From positions 5,208,001 to 5,272,000 of the forward strand of contig NZ_CP011773.1 in assembly GCF_001021385.1 (NCBI RefSeq): a stretch of DNA of 64,000 nt. Reading direction: 5' to 3'. Source of the stretch: Mycobacterium sp. EPa45. GTDB lineage: Bacteria; Actinomycetota; Actinomycetes; Mycobacteriales; Mycobacteriaceae. Below, one piece after another: positions 11,087-21,919 of the stretch (the stretch's first letter is position 1; the number at the start of each line of letters is the position of its first letter). The notes under the pieces are model-generated. The model worked only from the letters and a program-made list of their open reading frames with translations, made no database searches and was not told the DNA's origin. A program made the translations under genes and the position numbers.

Positions 11087-11479
11087 ATGCGCCTGATCCT
11101 GAACGTCATCTGGTTGCTGTTCGGCGGCCTGTGGCTTGCCCTCGGCTACCTGCTGGCCGCGCTTGTCAGTTTCGTTCTGATCATCACCATTCCATTCGGC
11201 TTCGCCGCACTGCGGATCGCCAACTACGCCCTGTGGCCCTTCGGGCGAACCATTGTCGAGAAGCCCGGCCCGCGTCCCGGCGCCGTGGTCGGCAACGTGA
11301 TCTGGATCCTGCTGTTCGGGCTGTGGCTGGCGATCGGCCATCTGGTGAGCGCGGCCGCCATGGCGATCACGATCATCGGTATCCCGTTGGCCCTGGCCAA
11401 CCTCAAACTCATCCCGGTCTCGCTGGTGCCGCTGGGCAAGGAGATCGTGCCCGCCGATCAGGCTCGGGTGGCGGCATGA
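11087..11479 (+). CDS. YccF domain membrane protein
   Basis: A 130-residue integral membrane protein made of two repeats of the YccF unit: LILNVIWLLFGGLWLALGYL and NVIWILLFGLWLAIGHLVSA, each followed by an IPFG- or IPLA-containing segment. Four hydrophobic helices are visible. A GGAG ribosome-binding site precedes the ATG. Its stop overlaps the moaA2 start (ATGA), so the two are coupled, matching M. tuberculosis Rv0870c/Rv0869c. Function is unknown. Confidence 0.87.
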   Translation: MRLILNVIWLLFGGLWLALGYLLAALVSFVLIITIPFGFAALRIANYALWPFGRTIVEKPGPRPGAVVGNVIWILLFGLWLAIGHLVSAAAMAITIIGIPLALANLKLIPVSLVPLGKEIVPADQARVAA

Positions 11480-12540
11480 CATTGACCTCGCTCGGGTTGC
11501 CGGCGATTCGCCGCGACGGCGCAGAAGCACCCGCCGACATGCCGCGCAGCGGCCCGCTGGTCGACACGTTCGGCCGGGTCGCCACCGACCTGCGGGTGTC
11601 GCTGACCGACCGCTGCAATCTGCGCTGTACCTATTGCATGCCGGCCGAAGGTCTGGACTGGCTGCCGGGCGACGAGCTGCTGACCCGCGACGAGCTCGTC
11701 CGCTTGCTGACCCTGGCCGTGACGCGGCTGGGCATCAGCAGCGTTCGCTTCACCGGGGGCGAGCCGCTGCTGTATCGAGGGCTCGAAGACGTTGTGTCGG
11801 CGGTGGCCGCCTTGCGCCCGCGCCCGGAGATCGCACTGACCACCAATGGCCTGGGGCTGGCCAAGCGCGCGCGTGCCCTGGCCGACGCGGGCCTGAACCG
11901 GGTCAACGTGTCGCTCGACACCGTCGACGCCGAACATTTCGCCACCATCACCCGGCGCGACCGGCTCTCCGACGTGCTCGACGGTCTGTCCGCGGCGGCG
12001 GCCGCGGGATTGGGGCCGGTCAAGGTCAACGCCGTCCTCGATCACGACACCGGCCTCGAAGACGCCGTCGAGCTGCTGGAGTACTGCCTGCGCTACGGCT
12101 ACCAGCTGCGGATCATCGAACAGATGCCGCTCGATGCCAGTCACCTGTGGCGCCGAGACGCCAACCTGGGCGCCGACCAGATTTTCACTGCACTCGCCAC
12201 GCACTTCGACCTGACTCCCGACCCCGCACCGCGTGGCTCAGCGCCGGCCCAGCTGTGGCAGGTCAACGGCGGGCCGGCCACCGTCGGGATCATCGCCTCG
12301 GTCTCACACGCGTTCTGCTCGGCGTGCGACCGTACGCGCCTGACCGCCGACGGGCAGATCCGCAACTGCCTGTTCTCCGCGGAGGAATCCGACCTGCGGG
12401 CACTGCTTCGCAACGGAGCGGACGACGACGCGCTGGAGTCGGTGTGGCGGGCGGCGATGTGGCGCAAAGCCGCCGGACACGGCATCAACAATCCGGATTT
12501 CGTTCAGCCGCAACGGCCGATGAGCGCGATCGGTGGCTGA
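11476..12540 (+). CDS. moaA2: GTP 3',8-cyclase MoaA
   Basis: A 354-residue radical-SAM enzyme catalysing the first step of molybdenum cofactor synthesis, GTP to the cyclic intermediate that MoaC turns into cPMP. The N-terminal radical-SAM cluster motif is CNLRCTYC (cysteines at about 47, 51 and 54), followed by FTGGEPLLY. The C-terminal second cluster motif is CSACDRTRLTADGQIRNC, and the last residues are GG as MoaA requires. The ATG at 11476 overlaps the YccF stop. Its 3' end overlaps the moaD2 start by 8 bp. It is the counterpart of Rv0869c. Confidence 0.94.
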   Translation: MTLTSLGLPAIRRDGAEAPADMPRSGPLVDTFGRVATDLRVSLTDRCNLRCTYCMPAEGLDWLPGDELLTRDELVRLLTLAVTRLGISSVRFTGGEPLLYRGLEDVVSAVAALRPRPEIALTTNGLGLAKRARALADAGLNRVNVSLDTVDAEHFATITRRDRLSDVLDGLSAAAAAGLGPVKVNAVLDHDTGLEDAVELLEYCLRYGYQLRIIEQMPLDASHLWRRDANLGADQIFTALATHFDLTPDPAPRGSAPAQLWQVNGGPATVGIIASVSHAFCSACDRTRLTADGQIRNCLFSAEESDLRALLRNGADDDALESVWRAAMWRKAAGHGINNPDFVQPQRPMSAIGG

Positions 12541-12802
12541 GGTGGGCCAATCGGTCGACGTGACCGTGCGTTTCTTCGCCGCGGCCCGGGCCGCCGCGGG
12601 CAAGGAGGCGGATCGGCTCAGCCTGCACCCCGGCACGACGGTCGCCGATCTGGTGAACGAATTAGGTTGCCGCAGCGAAGAATTGGCGCGGGTGTTACAG
12701 CGCTGCTCCTACCTCTGCGACGGCATCGCGGTCCGAAACAAGGCCACCGAACTGCAATCCGGCCAGACGCTCGACGTGTTACCCCCGTTCGCCGGCGGGT
12801 GA
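12533..12802 (+). CDS. moaD2: MoaD-type molybdopterin synthase sulfur carrier
   Basis: An 89-residue ubiquitin-like small subunit of molybdopterin synthase, ending in the GG tail that is adenylated and thiocarboxylated. FFAAARAAAG and the LPPFAGG terminus are characteristic. The GTG start at 12533 lies inside the end of moaA2, so translation is probably coupled. Its partner, MoaE2, is encoded on the other side of rpfA on the opposite strand. Confidence 0.92.
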   Translation: MAEVGQSVDVTVRFFAAARAAAGKEADRLSLHPGTTVADLVNELGCRSEELARVLQRCSYLCDGIAVRNKATELQSGQTLDVLPPFAGG

Positions 12803-12803
12803 T

Positions 12804-12819
12804 CGTGATTTACGTCACA
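12804..12819. promoter_or_regulatory. Crp-like binding site upstream of the rpfA leader
   Basis: The sequence CGTGATTTACGTCACA has the GTGA-N6-TCAC core of a cAMP receptor protein site. It overlaps the moaD2 end by none and precedes the long rpfA leader. M. tuberculosis rpfA is known to be controlled by Crp (Rv3676), which supports the reading. Two GTAAC elements at 12830-12834 and 12862-12866, 32 bp apart, could be MtrA half-sites; that is more speculative. Confidence 0.55.
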
Positions 12820-13025
12820 TCACGATCAGGTAACGAGATGGCCACGGCCCGGTTTAGTGCCGTAACTACCTGGGCGAACGCCGAGCTATCTAGGGGCTTT
12901 AACCTTTTTTAAGGTTTGCCGGTAGCAGAAACGCCCGGATTTGCAAAAGTCGACGGCACTCCCGGATCCCATTACCGTCTGTCTTCAGGTCAGCCCCCTC
13001 AACCCGGGAAGACCCTCTTCGCTCC

Positions 13026-14389
<1,364 letters not shown>

Positions 14390-14393
14390 GCAG

Positions 14394-14819
14394 TCAGGCC
14401 GAGTTCACCCACTCGTCGGTTCCGTCGGCGAAGAACTGGTGTTTCCACACCGGTAGCCGTTCCTTGACGGTGTCGACGAGCAGGGCGCACGCCTCGAACG
14501 CCGCTCCCCGGTGGTCGGCTGCCACGGCGGCCACCAGGGCGGCGTCTCCGATGTGCAGCACGCCGACCCGATGACTCGCCGCGATCGCCCGAACACCAGT
14601 GGATTTCGCGGCGACCTCGGCGAGCGCTTCGAACAGGGTCTGCTCAGCCAGCGGATGCGCGGAGTACTCCAGCCGCACCACGTCTCGGCCGCCGTCGTGG
14701 TTGCGCACCACTCCGGAGAACCCGACCACCGCACCGGCAGCGTCGTCGGTGACGAGCTCTTCGTGCTCGGTCAGCGAGATCGGGCCTTCGGCCAGCGCGG
14801 CCCGCAAGATGCGTGTCAT
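14394..14819 (-). CDS. moaE2: Molybdopterin synthase catalytic subunit MoaE
   Basis: A 141-residue large subunit that transfers sulfur from thiocarboxylated MoaD onto cPMP to make molybdopterin. Motifs include [13 protein letters not shown], the [13 protein letters not shown] strand and the catalytic lysine region [13 protein letters not shown]. It overlaps the mog stop by 4 bp (ATGA), forming a moaC2-mog-moaE2 operon. It converges on rpfA with 4 bp between stops. Counterpart of Rv0866. Confidence 0.93.
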   Translation of the reverse strand: MTRILRAALAEGPISLTEHEELVTDDAAGAVVGFSGVVRNHDGGRDVVRLEYSAHPLAEQTLFEALAEVAAKSTGVRAIAASHRVGVLHIGDAALVAAVAADHRGAAFEACALLVDTVKERLPVWKHQFFADGTDEWVNSA

Positions 14820-15295
14820 CGGCGGTGGTCCCCTCCGGACAGTTGGTCCAGTGCGTGGTCGAGCACGTCGGCGAGCACCGACAGACCGTCACGTACCCCG
14901 CCCGTCGACCCGGGCAGGTTCACCACCAGTGTGCGACCCGCGACCCCGCACAGCCCGCGGGAGAGCACCGACGTCGGCACCGCGGGCAGGCCAGACCGCC
15001 GGATCGCGTCGGCCAGCCCGGGGATCTGGTAGTCCAGGACGTCGAGGGTGGCCTCCGGGGTGGCGTCGGTCGGCGATATCCCGGTGCCGCCGGAGGTGAT
15101 CACGACGTCGGCTCCGGCATCGATCGCCGCGCGCAGGGCGTCGCCGACGGCACTCCCGTCGACCACCACGCTGGCGCCGGGCACGTCGAAGCCGCGTTCG
15201 GCGAGCCAGGCGACGATGATCGGTCCGGTTCGGTCTTCGTAGACACCGGTCGCCGCCCGGGTGGAGGCGATCACGACCCGTGCGGAGCGCGTCAC
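14816..15295 (-). CDS. mog: Molybdopterin adenylyltransferase-type protein Mog/MoaB
   Basis: A 159-residue MogA/MoaB-family protein that adenylylates molybdopterin before molybdenum insertion. The molybdopterin-binding motif [16 protein letters not shown] is intact. The GTG at 15295 was chosen because it overlaps the moaC2 stop as GTGA and gives the length of M. tuberculosis Rv0865; a longer in-frame start at 15310 lies inside moaC2. Confidence 0.9.
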   Translation of the reverse strand: MTRSARVVIASTRAATGVYEDRTGPIIVAWLAERGFDVPGASVVVDGSAVGDALRAAIDAGADVVITSGGTGISPTDATPEATLDVLDYQIPGLADAIRRSGLPAVPTSVLSRGLCGVAGRTLVVNLPGSTGGVRDGLSVLADVLDHALDQLSGGDHRR

Positions 15296-15780
15296 GGCTC
15301 GCGTACCCACAGTCCGGTCTTGCCGCCTTCCTTGCGCAGCACCCGGATGTCCTCGAGGCGCGCGGCGGGATCGACGGCCTTGATCATGTCGTAGAGCGTC
15401 AGCGCCGCGACGCTGACGGCGGTCAGCGCCTCCATCTCCACGCCGGTGCGATCGGTGGTGCGTACCGAGGCGGTCACGCCGACCTCGGCGTCACCGATCG
15501 CGAACTCGATGTCCACCCCGGTCAACGCCAGGTGGTGGCACAGCGGGATGAGGTCGCTGGTCCGCTTGGCGGCCAAGATCCCGGCCACCCGTGCGGTCGC
15601 CAGGGCGTCACCCTTGGGCAGACCCCCCGCCGTGATCAGCGCGACGACTTCGGCGGTGGTGTGAACAGAACCGGCGGCCACCGCGGTGCGGGTGGTGGCA
15701 GCCTTGTCGGTGACGTCGACCATGTGCGCCGCACCGTGCTCGTCCAGGTGCGAGAGGCGGCGCTGCGGTCCGTTGGTCAC
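15292..15780 (-). CDS. moaC2: Cyclic pyranopterin monophosphate synthase MoaC
   Basis: A 162-residue enzyme that, with MoaA, forms cPMP from GTP. Family motifs are HMVDVTDKA near the N-terminus, [17 protein letters not shown] in the middle, and [27 protein letters not shown], which includes the catalytic acid/lysine region. The GTG at 15780 gives a normal family length. It is the first gene of moaC2-mog-moaE2, with a small conserved gene 3 bp upstream. Confidence 0.93.
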   Translation of the reverse strand: MTNGPQRRLSHLDEHGAAHMVDVTDKAATTRTAVAAGSVHTTAEVVALITAGGLPKGDALATARVAGILAAKRTSDLIPLCHHLALTGVDIEFAIGDAEVGVTASVRTTDRTGVEMEALTAVSVAALTLYDMIKAVDPAARLEDIRVLRKEGGKTGLWVREP

Positions 15781-15783
15781 CGT

Positions 15784-15966
15784 CTACTTGTTGACGACGG
15801 TGACCGGGTGCAGATACGGCAGGTCGGAGGCCGGCAGCGGGAACGTGATGTCGCCGAACGGCGACAGCGCGCCGGTCCGATCGGCTGCCAGCTCGCTCAC
15901 GGCGTGGTCGTCGGGGTCACGGGTCGGCCAGCCGTTGTCGACATACCTAGTCTTCTTCTCAGCCAC
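15784..15966 (-). CDS. Small conserved protein, Rv0863-like
   Basis: A 60-residue soluble protein ([18 protein letters not shown] at the start, [12 protein letters not shown] at the end) with no transmembrane segment or known motif. Its position directly before moaC2, with only 3 bp between them, matches the short hypothetical gene Rv0863. It could be the leader gene of the moaC2 operon. Divergent from the helicase-associated gene. No function can be assigned. Confidence 0.65.
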   Translation of the reverse strand: MAEKKTRYVDNGWPTRDPDDHAVSELAADRTGALSPFGDITFPLPASDLPYLHPVTVVNK

Positions 15967-16031
15967 GGCAACATTCTGTCATCTGCCGGGCCGGCTTGTG
16001 CACACAGGCGGCTGTTTTACGCTGGTCAACA

Positions 16032-18323
16032 ATGACTGAAGAGTCCTCGCCGGCGGGCAGGAGCGGAGCGACCCGGGAAATCAACACAGGGATGCCGCTG
16101 GGCGCCTGGCTGGCCGATCTGCCCGACGACCGGCTGATCCGCCTGCTGGAACTGCGGCCGGATCTCGCCCAACCCGCCCCCGGCAGCATCGCGGCCCTGG
16201 CCGCCCGCGCGGTGGCCCGCCAGTCGGTCAAAGCCGCCACCGACGAACTGGACTACCTGCGGCTCGCCGTCCTCGACGCCCTGATCGTGCTGCACGCCGA
16301 CACCGCCGCCGCGCCGGTGACCAAGCTGGTGGAACTCATCGGTGAGCGCGCCGACGAGCAGTCGATCCTGACCGCGCTGGACGATCTGCGCGAGCGCGCC
16401 CTGGCGTGGGGCGACACCGCGGTGCGGGTGTCGGCCGAGGCGGCCGCGGGCCTGCCCTGGTATCCGGGGCAGGCGGTCGGCGAGGACTCCCGCTCGGGCG
16501 CGGAGATCTCCGCGGCTATCGACGCCCTCGACGAACCCCAGCTGGAACTGCTGAACCGGCTCCTGGTGGGATCCCCGGTCGGCCGCACCCGCGATGCCGC
16601 GCCGGGCGCGCCCGCCGACCGGCCCGTTCCCCGGCTGCTCGCGGCCGGCCTGCTGCGCCAGCTCGACGAAGAGACGGTGATCCTGCCGCGCCAGGTCGGT
16701 CAGGTGCTGCGCGGTGAGGAGCCGGGGCCGGTGAGCCTGACGGCCCCGGACCCGGTGGCCAGCACCACCGCCGTCGCCGACGTCGACGCCACCGCGGCCG
16801 GCGCTGTGCTCGATCTGATCCGCGAGATCGAGCTCGTCATCGAATCCCTTTCCGCCGCACCGGTTCCCGAGTTGCGCAGCGGCGGTCTGGGCGTACGGGA
16901 GGCCAAGCGGCTGAGCAAGCTCACCGGCATCGACGAACAACGACTCGGGCTGGTACTCGAGGTCAGCTCGGCGGCGGGCCTGATTGCCAGCGGCTCCCCT
17001 GACCCCGAACCACCGGACGGTTCGGCCCCGTACTGGACGCCGACGGTGGCCGCCGATCGATTCCTCGAGACACCCACCGCCGCACGTTGGCACCTGCTGG
17101 CCACCAACTGGCTGGAGTTACCGTCGCGCCCGGGATTGATCGGCAGTCGCGGCCCGGACGGTAAACCCTATGCGGCACTGTCGGACTCGCTCTATTCGAC
17201 GGCTGCACCGCTCGATCGGCGACTGCTGCTGGACCTGCTCGCCGAGCTGGCACCGGGCTCCGGCGTGGATGCGCTGCATGCCTCGAGGGCACTCATCTGG
17301 CGGCGGCCTCGCTGGGCGGCCCGGTTGCAGCCCGAACCCGTCGCGCATCTGCTCGCCGAGGCGCACGCTCTCGGCCTCATCGGCCGTGGCGCGCTGAGCA
17401 CACCGGCGCGGGTACTGCTGAGCGGTGCCGAGGATGCCGCCATCGAGGCGATGGACAAGGCGCTGCCCGCACCGATCGACCACTTCCTCGTGCAAGCCGA
17501 CCTGACGGTGGTCGTGCCCGGACCGCTGCAGCGCGAACTGGCCGACGAGCTGGCGGCGGTGGCCGCGGTGGAATCGGCCGGCGCAGCGATGGTGTACCGG
17601 GTCAGCGAAGCCTCGATCCGGCATGCTCTGGACACCGGCCGGACCGCGGGCGCACTGCACACCTTCTTCGAGCGGTATTCGAAAACACCTGTCCCCCAAG
17701 GCCTGACGTATCTGATCAATGACGTCGCCCGGCGACACGGGCAGCTGCGCGTCGGCATGGCGTCGTCGTTCCTGCGCTGCGAGGATCCGACGCTGCTCGC
17801 CCATGCGGTTGCAGCACCGACCTTGGAGCACCTCGAGGTGCGGCTACTGGCTCCGACGGTGGCGGTGTCGCAGGCGCCGATCGGCGAGGTGCTCGCGGCG
17901 TTGCGCACGGCTGGCTTCGCACCGGCGGCGGAGGATTCGTCGGGAGCGATCGTGGACCTCCGGCGACGCGGTGCGCGGGTGTCCACGCCCCAGCACCGCC
18001 GGCTGTTCCGCCCGCTGCCCAAGCCGAGCACGGATACCCTGGCCTCAGTGGTGGCGGTGCTGCGCCGGGTGGAGTCCAGCACTCCGTTCGCCAACGTCCG
18101 CCTGGACCCCGCGGTGTCGATGGCTCTGCTGCAGCAGGCGGCCATGGAACAAAAGGACGTGGTGCTCGGTTATGTCGACGCGGCCGGGGTGGCCACCCAG
18201 CGGGTGGTGCGCCCGCTGACCGTCAGCGGCGGTCAATTGATGGCCTGGGATCCTGCCCAGGGCCGCCCGCGGGAGTTCGCGGTGCACCGCGTGACGTCGG
18301 TGATGTCAGCCGACGCTGGATAA
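16032..18323 (+). CDS. Helicase-associated protein with C-terminal WYL-like region (XPB neighbour)
   Basis: A 763-residue protein, counterpart of Rv0862c. The N-terminal two thirds are helical (LPDDRLIRLLELRPDLAQP at the start), and about residues 470-600 fit the helicase C-terminal-like domain (Helicase_C_3) often found beside XPB. The last 70 residues look like a WYL fold: ALLQQAAMEQKDVVLGYVD, then VVRPLTVSGGQLMAWDP and REFAVHRVTSV. It lacks Walker motifs, so it is not itself a helicase. It ends 60 bp before the XPB gene, implying a joint repair or transcription-coupled role. The ATG at 16032 was chosen; a short interspersed repeat lies in codons 8-15. Confidence 0.85.
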   Translation: MTEESSPAGRSGATREINTGMPLGAWLADLPDDRLIRLLELRPDLAQPAPGSIAALAARAVARQSVKAATDELDYLRLAVLDALIVLHADTAAAPVTKLVELIGERADEQSILTALDDLRERALAWGDTAVRVSAEAAAGLPWYPGQAVGEDSRSGAEISAAIDALDEPQLELLNRLLVGSPVGRTRDAAPGAPADRPVPRLLAAGLLRQLDEETVILPRQVGQVLRGEEPGPVSLTAPDPVASTTAVADVDATAAGAVLDLIREIELVIESLSAAPVPELRSGGLGVREAKRLSKLTGIDEQRLGLVLEVSSAAGLIASGSPDPEPPDGSAPYWTPTVAADRFLETPTAARWHLLATNWLELPSRPGLIGSRGPDGKPYAALSDSLYSTAAPLDRRLLLDLLAELAPGSGVDALHASRALIWRRPRWAARLQPEPVAHLLAEAHALGLIGRGALSTPARVLLSGAEDAAIEAMDKALPAPIDHFLVQADLTVVVPGPLQRELADELAAVAAVESAGAAMVYRVSEASIRHALDTGRTAGALHTFFERYSKTPVPQGLTYLINDVARRHGQLRVGMASSFLRCEDPTLLAHAVAAPTLEHLEVRLLAPTVAVSQAPIGEVLAALRTAGFAPAAEDSSGAIVDLRRRGARVSTPQHRRLFRPLPKPSTDTLASVVAVLRRVESSTPFANVRLDPAVSMALLQQAAMEQKDVVLGYVDAAGVATQRVVRPLTVSGGQLMAWDPAQGRPREFAVHRVTSVMSADAG
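16055..16077 (+). repeat. Short interspersed element, copy 2 (inside coding sequence)
   Basis: GGGCAGGAGCGGAGCGAC followed by CCGGG, just after the start codon of the helicase-associated gene, where it encodes AGRSGATR. It matches the copies at 3823-3846 and 61920-61937. Confidence 0.5.
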
Positions 18324-18383
18324 TGGAGTGTCATGGCGCCGACGACCGATGCAGCGCGCAGCGATGAGGAGGAGTGGCGCTAG

Positions 18384-20033
18384 ATGACTGAAGGTCCATT
18401 GATCGTGCAGTCCGATAAAACCGTGCTGCTCGAAGTCGACCATGAACTCGCCGGTGCGGCCCGTTCTGCAATCGCCCCGTTCGCCGAACTCGAACGCGCG
18501 CCCGAGCACATCCACACCTACCGCATCACCCCGCTGGCGCTGTGGAACGCCCGCGCCGCCGGCCATGACGCCGAGCAGGTGGTCGACGCGCTGGTCAGCT
18601 TCTCGCGCTATGCCGTACCGCAGCCGCTGCTGGTCGACATCGTCGACACGATGGCGCGCTACGGCCGGCTGCAGCTGGTCAAGAGCCCGGTTCATGGCCT
18701 GGTTCTGGTCAGCCTCGATCGGGCCGTGCTCGAAGAGGTGCTGCGCAACAAGAAGATCAGCCCGATGCTGGGCGCTCGTATCGACGACGACACGGTGATC
18801 GTCCATCCCAGTGAGCGCGGCCGGATCAAGCAGATGCTGCTCAAGATCGGCTGGCCGGCCGAGGACCTGGCCGGCTACGTCAACGGCGAGGCTCACCCGA
18901 TCGATCTCTCGCAGGACGGCTGGGAACTCCGCGACTATCAGCAGATGGCCGCCGATTCTTTCTGGGACGGCGGCTCGGGTGTGGTGGTCCTTCCGTGCGG
19001 AGCGGGTAAGACGCTGGTCGGCGCGGCCGCGATGGCCAAGGCCGGCGCGACGACGCTGATCCTGGTCACCAACACCGTCGCGGGGCGGCAGTGGAAACGG
19101 GAGCTGATCGCACGGACATCGCTGACCGAGGAGGAGATCGGCGAGTACTCCGGTGAGCGCAAGGAGATCCGACCGGTCACCATCGCCACATATCAGGTGA
19201 TCACCCGCCGCACCAAGGGCGAGTACAAGCATCTTGAGCTGTTCGACAGCCGCGACTGGGGCCTGATCATTTACGACGAGGTGCACCTGCTGCCCGCGCC
19301 GGTGTTCCGCATGACCGCCGACCTGCAGTCCCGTCGCCGACTGGGGCTTACTGCAACGTTGATCCGCGAGGACGGCCGCGAGGGCGACGTGTTCAGTCTC
19401 ATCGGCCCCAAGCGATACGACGCTCCGTGGAAGGACATCGAGGCCCAGGGTTGGATCGCCCCGGCGGAGTGCATCGAGGTGCGCGTGACGATGACCGACA
19501 ACGAGCGGATGTTGTACGCGGTCGCCGAACCTGACGAGCGCTACAAACTCTGCTCGACCGCACACTCGAAGATCGCGGTGGTGAAATCGATCCTCGCCAA
19601 GCATCCCGGCGAGCCGACGCTGGTGATCGGGGCCTACCTCGATCAGCTCGACGAGCTCGGCGCCGAACTGGGCGCACCGGTGATCCAGGGTTCGACGAAG
19701 AACGCGGAGCGCGAAGCGCTCTTCGACGCCTTCCGCCGCGGTGAGGTCAAGACGCTCGTGGTCTCCAAGGTGGCGAACTTCTCGATCGACCTGCCGGAAG
19801 CCTCCGTGGCCGTTCAGGTTTCGGGTACTTTCGGGTCCCGCCAGGAAGAGGCCCAGCGGCTGGGCCGGTTGCTTCGTCCCAAGCACGACGGCGGTGGGGC
19901 GGTCTTCTACTCCGTGGTCTCTCGCGACAGCCTGGACGCCGAGTACGCCGCACACCGGCAGCGGTTCCTCGCCGAACAGGGCTACGGCTACGTCATCAAA
20001 GACGCCGACGACCTGCTCGGTCCGGCGATCTGA
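18384..20033 (+). CDS. DNA repair helicase XPB
   Basis: A 549-residue superfamily-2 3'-to-5' DNA helicase, counterpart of Rv0861c (ercc3). In order: an N-terminal damage-recognition-like domain (to about residue 170); the Q-motif region WELRDYQQMAAD; Walker A LPCGAGKTLVGAAA; DEVH box IIYDEVHLLPAP; motif III LGLTATLIREDGREGD, which carries the RED motif typical of XPB; and motif VI QEEAQRLGRLLRPK. It should unwind DNA from a 3' tail during nucleotide excision repair or transcription. ATG 18384 has GGAGG-like spacing upstream. Confidence 0.93.
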   Translation: MTEGPLIVQSDKTVLLEVDHELAGAARSAIAPFAELERAPEHIHTYRITPLALWNARAAGHDAEQVVDALVSFSRYAVPQPLLVDIVDTMARYGRLQLVKSPVHGLVLVSLDRAVLEEVLRNKKISPMLGARIDDDTVIVHPSERGRIKQMLLKIGWPAEDLAGYVNGEAHPIDLSQDGWELRDYQQMAADSFWDGGSGVVVLPCGAGKTLVGAAAMAKAGATTLILVTNTVAGRQWKRELIARTSLTEEEIGEYSGERKEIRPVTIATYQVITRRTKGEYKHLELFDSRDWGLIIYDEVHLLPAPVFRMTADLQSRRRLGLTATLIREDGREGDVFSLIGPKRYDAPWKDIEAQGWIAPAECIEVRVTMTDNERMLYAVAEPDERYKLCSTAHSKIAVVKSILAKHPGEPTLVIGAYLDQLDELGAELGAPVIQGSTKNAEREALFDAFRRGEVKTLVVSKVANFSIDLPEASVAVQVSGTFGSRQEEAQRLGRLLRPKHDGGGAVFYSVVSRDSLDAEYAAHRQRFLAEQGYGYVIKDADDLLGPAI

Positions 20034-20191
20034 CGTCACGCAACCAAAGGTTGCCGCCGTGCGTCGATAGCAACAGCTCGTTGTCCGTTGAATTGAACGC
20101 TGTCCCCGCGAAACGAATCCCGTAGCGAACGTAGCGGCGAGAGGTTAGTCTTCGCCACGACACGTGGTCGGGTGACAAAAGGGGGTAGAGC

Positions 20192-21919
20192 GTGCGCGCA
20201 GCGGGGTTCATCGGTCGAGTTGGCGGGTTGGCGGTTGCGCTGGGCGTGGGTGCCGCCGTGTACGGCGGCGCGACGGCGTGGGCCGACGGCGCAGGCTCGG
20301 GTGACTCCTCGGCGCATGCCGGCTCGGCCCGGCCGGGTTCCAGCCAGACCGCGGCCGGACCGGCCAAGCACAGCGCGACCACGGCAACGTCCGGACGGCC
20401 ACATCCGGCGACATCGGTGCGAGCCCAGTCCATCACCTCGCCGCCAACCGCCAAGGCGGCGCCGGCAGCGACCGCCGGTCCTTCGACACCAGACGTGCCA
20501 CCTGCCGAGTCGCTCCTCGAGGTGGCGGCGCTCGCCTACAGCCGTCGCGACACCGGCGCCTCAGCGCGTCCCGCGACCGCCACATCGCCGGCGCCGGACG
20601 CCCAGGTGCAGGTCGCCGCCGCCCAGAACACCGCGGTGATCATGGGCCCCAGCGGAGTTCCGATCCCCAAACCGAGTTACATCCAGAACGTCTTCAATCT
20701 CTACATCGCGCCGTCGTATCCAGGCTCCATCCCGTTCCAGCTGGACACCCCCGAAGGGTTGTACCCGATCACCGGGGTGAAGAGCCTGCCACTGAATGTG
20801 TCTGTGCAGCAGGGCATTCAGATTCTCGCCGCGTCAATCGCCGAGCAAGTCGCCGCGGGAAACACCGCCACGGTATTCGGCTACTCCCAGAGCGCGATCA
20901 TCTCGTCACTGATCATGAGCCAGCTGCCGTCGGGCACACCCGTCAACTTCGTTTTGGTCGGCAACGAGATGAACCCCAACGGCGGGCTCCTGTCCCGCTT
21001 CCCTGGACTGAATCTTCCGAGCCTCGGTCTGCCCTTCTACGGCGCCACCCCGGAAAACGCCTTCCCCACCACGAACTACACCTTGGAGTACGACGGGTTC
21101 GCCGACTTCCCGCGCTACCCGCTCAACGTCCTATCGGTTCTCAACGCCGGACTGGGCATCATCTTCGTGCACACCAAATACGCGGATCTCACGTCTCAGC
21201 AAGTCAATTCGGCCATCCCGTTGGCGACGACCGACCCGAGTCAGAAGTACTACATCATCCCGACCGCAAATCTCCCGTTGCTCGAGCCGCTGCGGCTGCT
21301 ACCGGTGATCGGCAATCCGATCGCCGACCTGCTGCAGCCCGCCCTGAAGGTCGTCGTCAACCTCGGTTACGGCGACCCTCAGTACGGCTGGTCGACCAAT
21401 GGATTCGCCAATCAGCAAACGACTTTCGGCTTCATTCCCAATGTCGACTGGGGCCAGGTAGCCAACCTGTTCGTCGCCGGAATCGGACAGGGGCTGCAAG
21501 CCTTCGTCGCCGACGTCAGTCCGGGTGGGGTGATGCAGCACGAACTCGCCGCGCTGAAGTGGCCGACACCCGGGCCGGCCGCCCTTCCGACCCCCTCGGG
21601 CGTCATCTCGACCCTGCAGACGGTGACCACCGACATCGCCTACACCATCTCCAATTCCGCTGCGGCCCTGTATGCAGCGGCGCTGCCTACCGCCGACATC
21701 GTCAACGCCATCGTCACGATGCTGCCCGCCTATGGAATCAACCTGTTCCTCAGCGGCATTCAGCAAGCCCTGTCCGGCGACGTGATCAATGGGCTGGTCA
21801 ACGCGATCGGACTACCGATCGCCGCCGCCACCGGTTTGGTCACCACGGCGGGCCTGATCGAGGCGCTCGTACTGCTCCAGGCCGTCCAGGGATTCTTCGG
21901 CCAGGAGACGAACGTCTAG
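20192..21919 (+). CDS. Secreted PE-PPE domain esterase (alpha/beta hydrolase)
   Basis: A 575-residue protein. A signal-like N-terminus (AAGFIGRVGGLAVALGVGAA, then ATAWADG) precedes about 100 residues rich in Ala/Pro/Thr. A PE-PPE serine hydrolase domain follows (about residues 145-400) with the nucleophile motif GYSQSA. The expected Asp and His lie further on in sequence around LEYDGFADFPRYP and beyond. There is no PE or PPE domain. PE-PPE domains act as short-chain esterases in mycobacterial cell envelopes. GTG 20192 follows a GGGGG-rich ribosome-binding site. It converges on the thiolase gene with a 4-bp overlap. Confidence 0.85.
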   Translation: MRAAGFIGRVGGLAVALGVGAAVYGGATAWADGAGSGDSSAHAGSARPGSSQTAAGPAKHSATTATSGRPHPATSVRAQSITSPPTAKAAPAATAGPSTPDVPPAESLLEVAALAYSRRDTGASARPATATSPAPDAQVQVAAAQNTAVIMGPSGVPIPKPSYIQNVFNLYIAPSYPGSIPFQLDTPEGLYPITGVKSLPLNVSVQQGIQILAASIAEQVAAGNTATVFGYSQSAIISSLIMSQLPSGTPVNFVLVGNEMNPNGGLLSRFPGLNLPSLGLPFYGATPENAFPTTNYTLEYDGFADFPRYPLNVLSVLNAGLGIIFVHTKYADLTSQQVNSAIPLATTDPSQKYYIIPTANLPLLEPLRLLPVIGNPIADLLQPALKVVVNLGYGDPQYGWSTNGFANQQTTFGFIPNVDWGQVANLFVAGIGQGLQAFVADVSPGGVMQHELAALKWPTPGPAALPTPSGVISTLQTVTTDIAYTISNSAAALYAAALPTADIVNAIVTMLPAYGINLFLSGIQQALSGDVINGLVNAIGLPIAAATGLVTTAGLIEALVLLQAVQGFFGQETNV

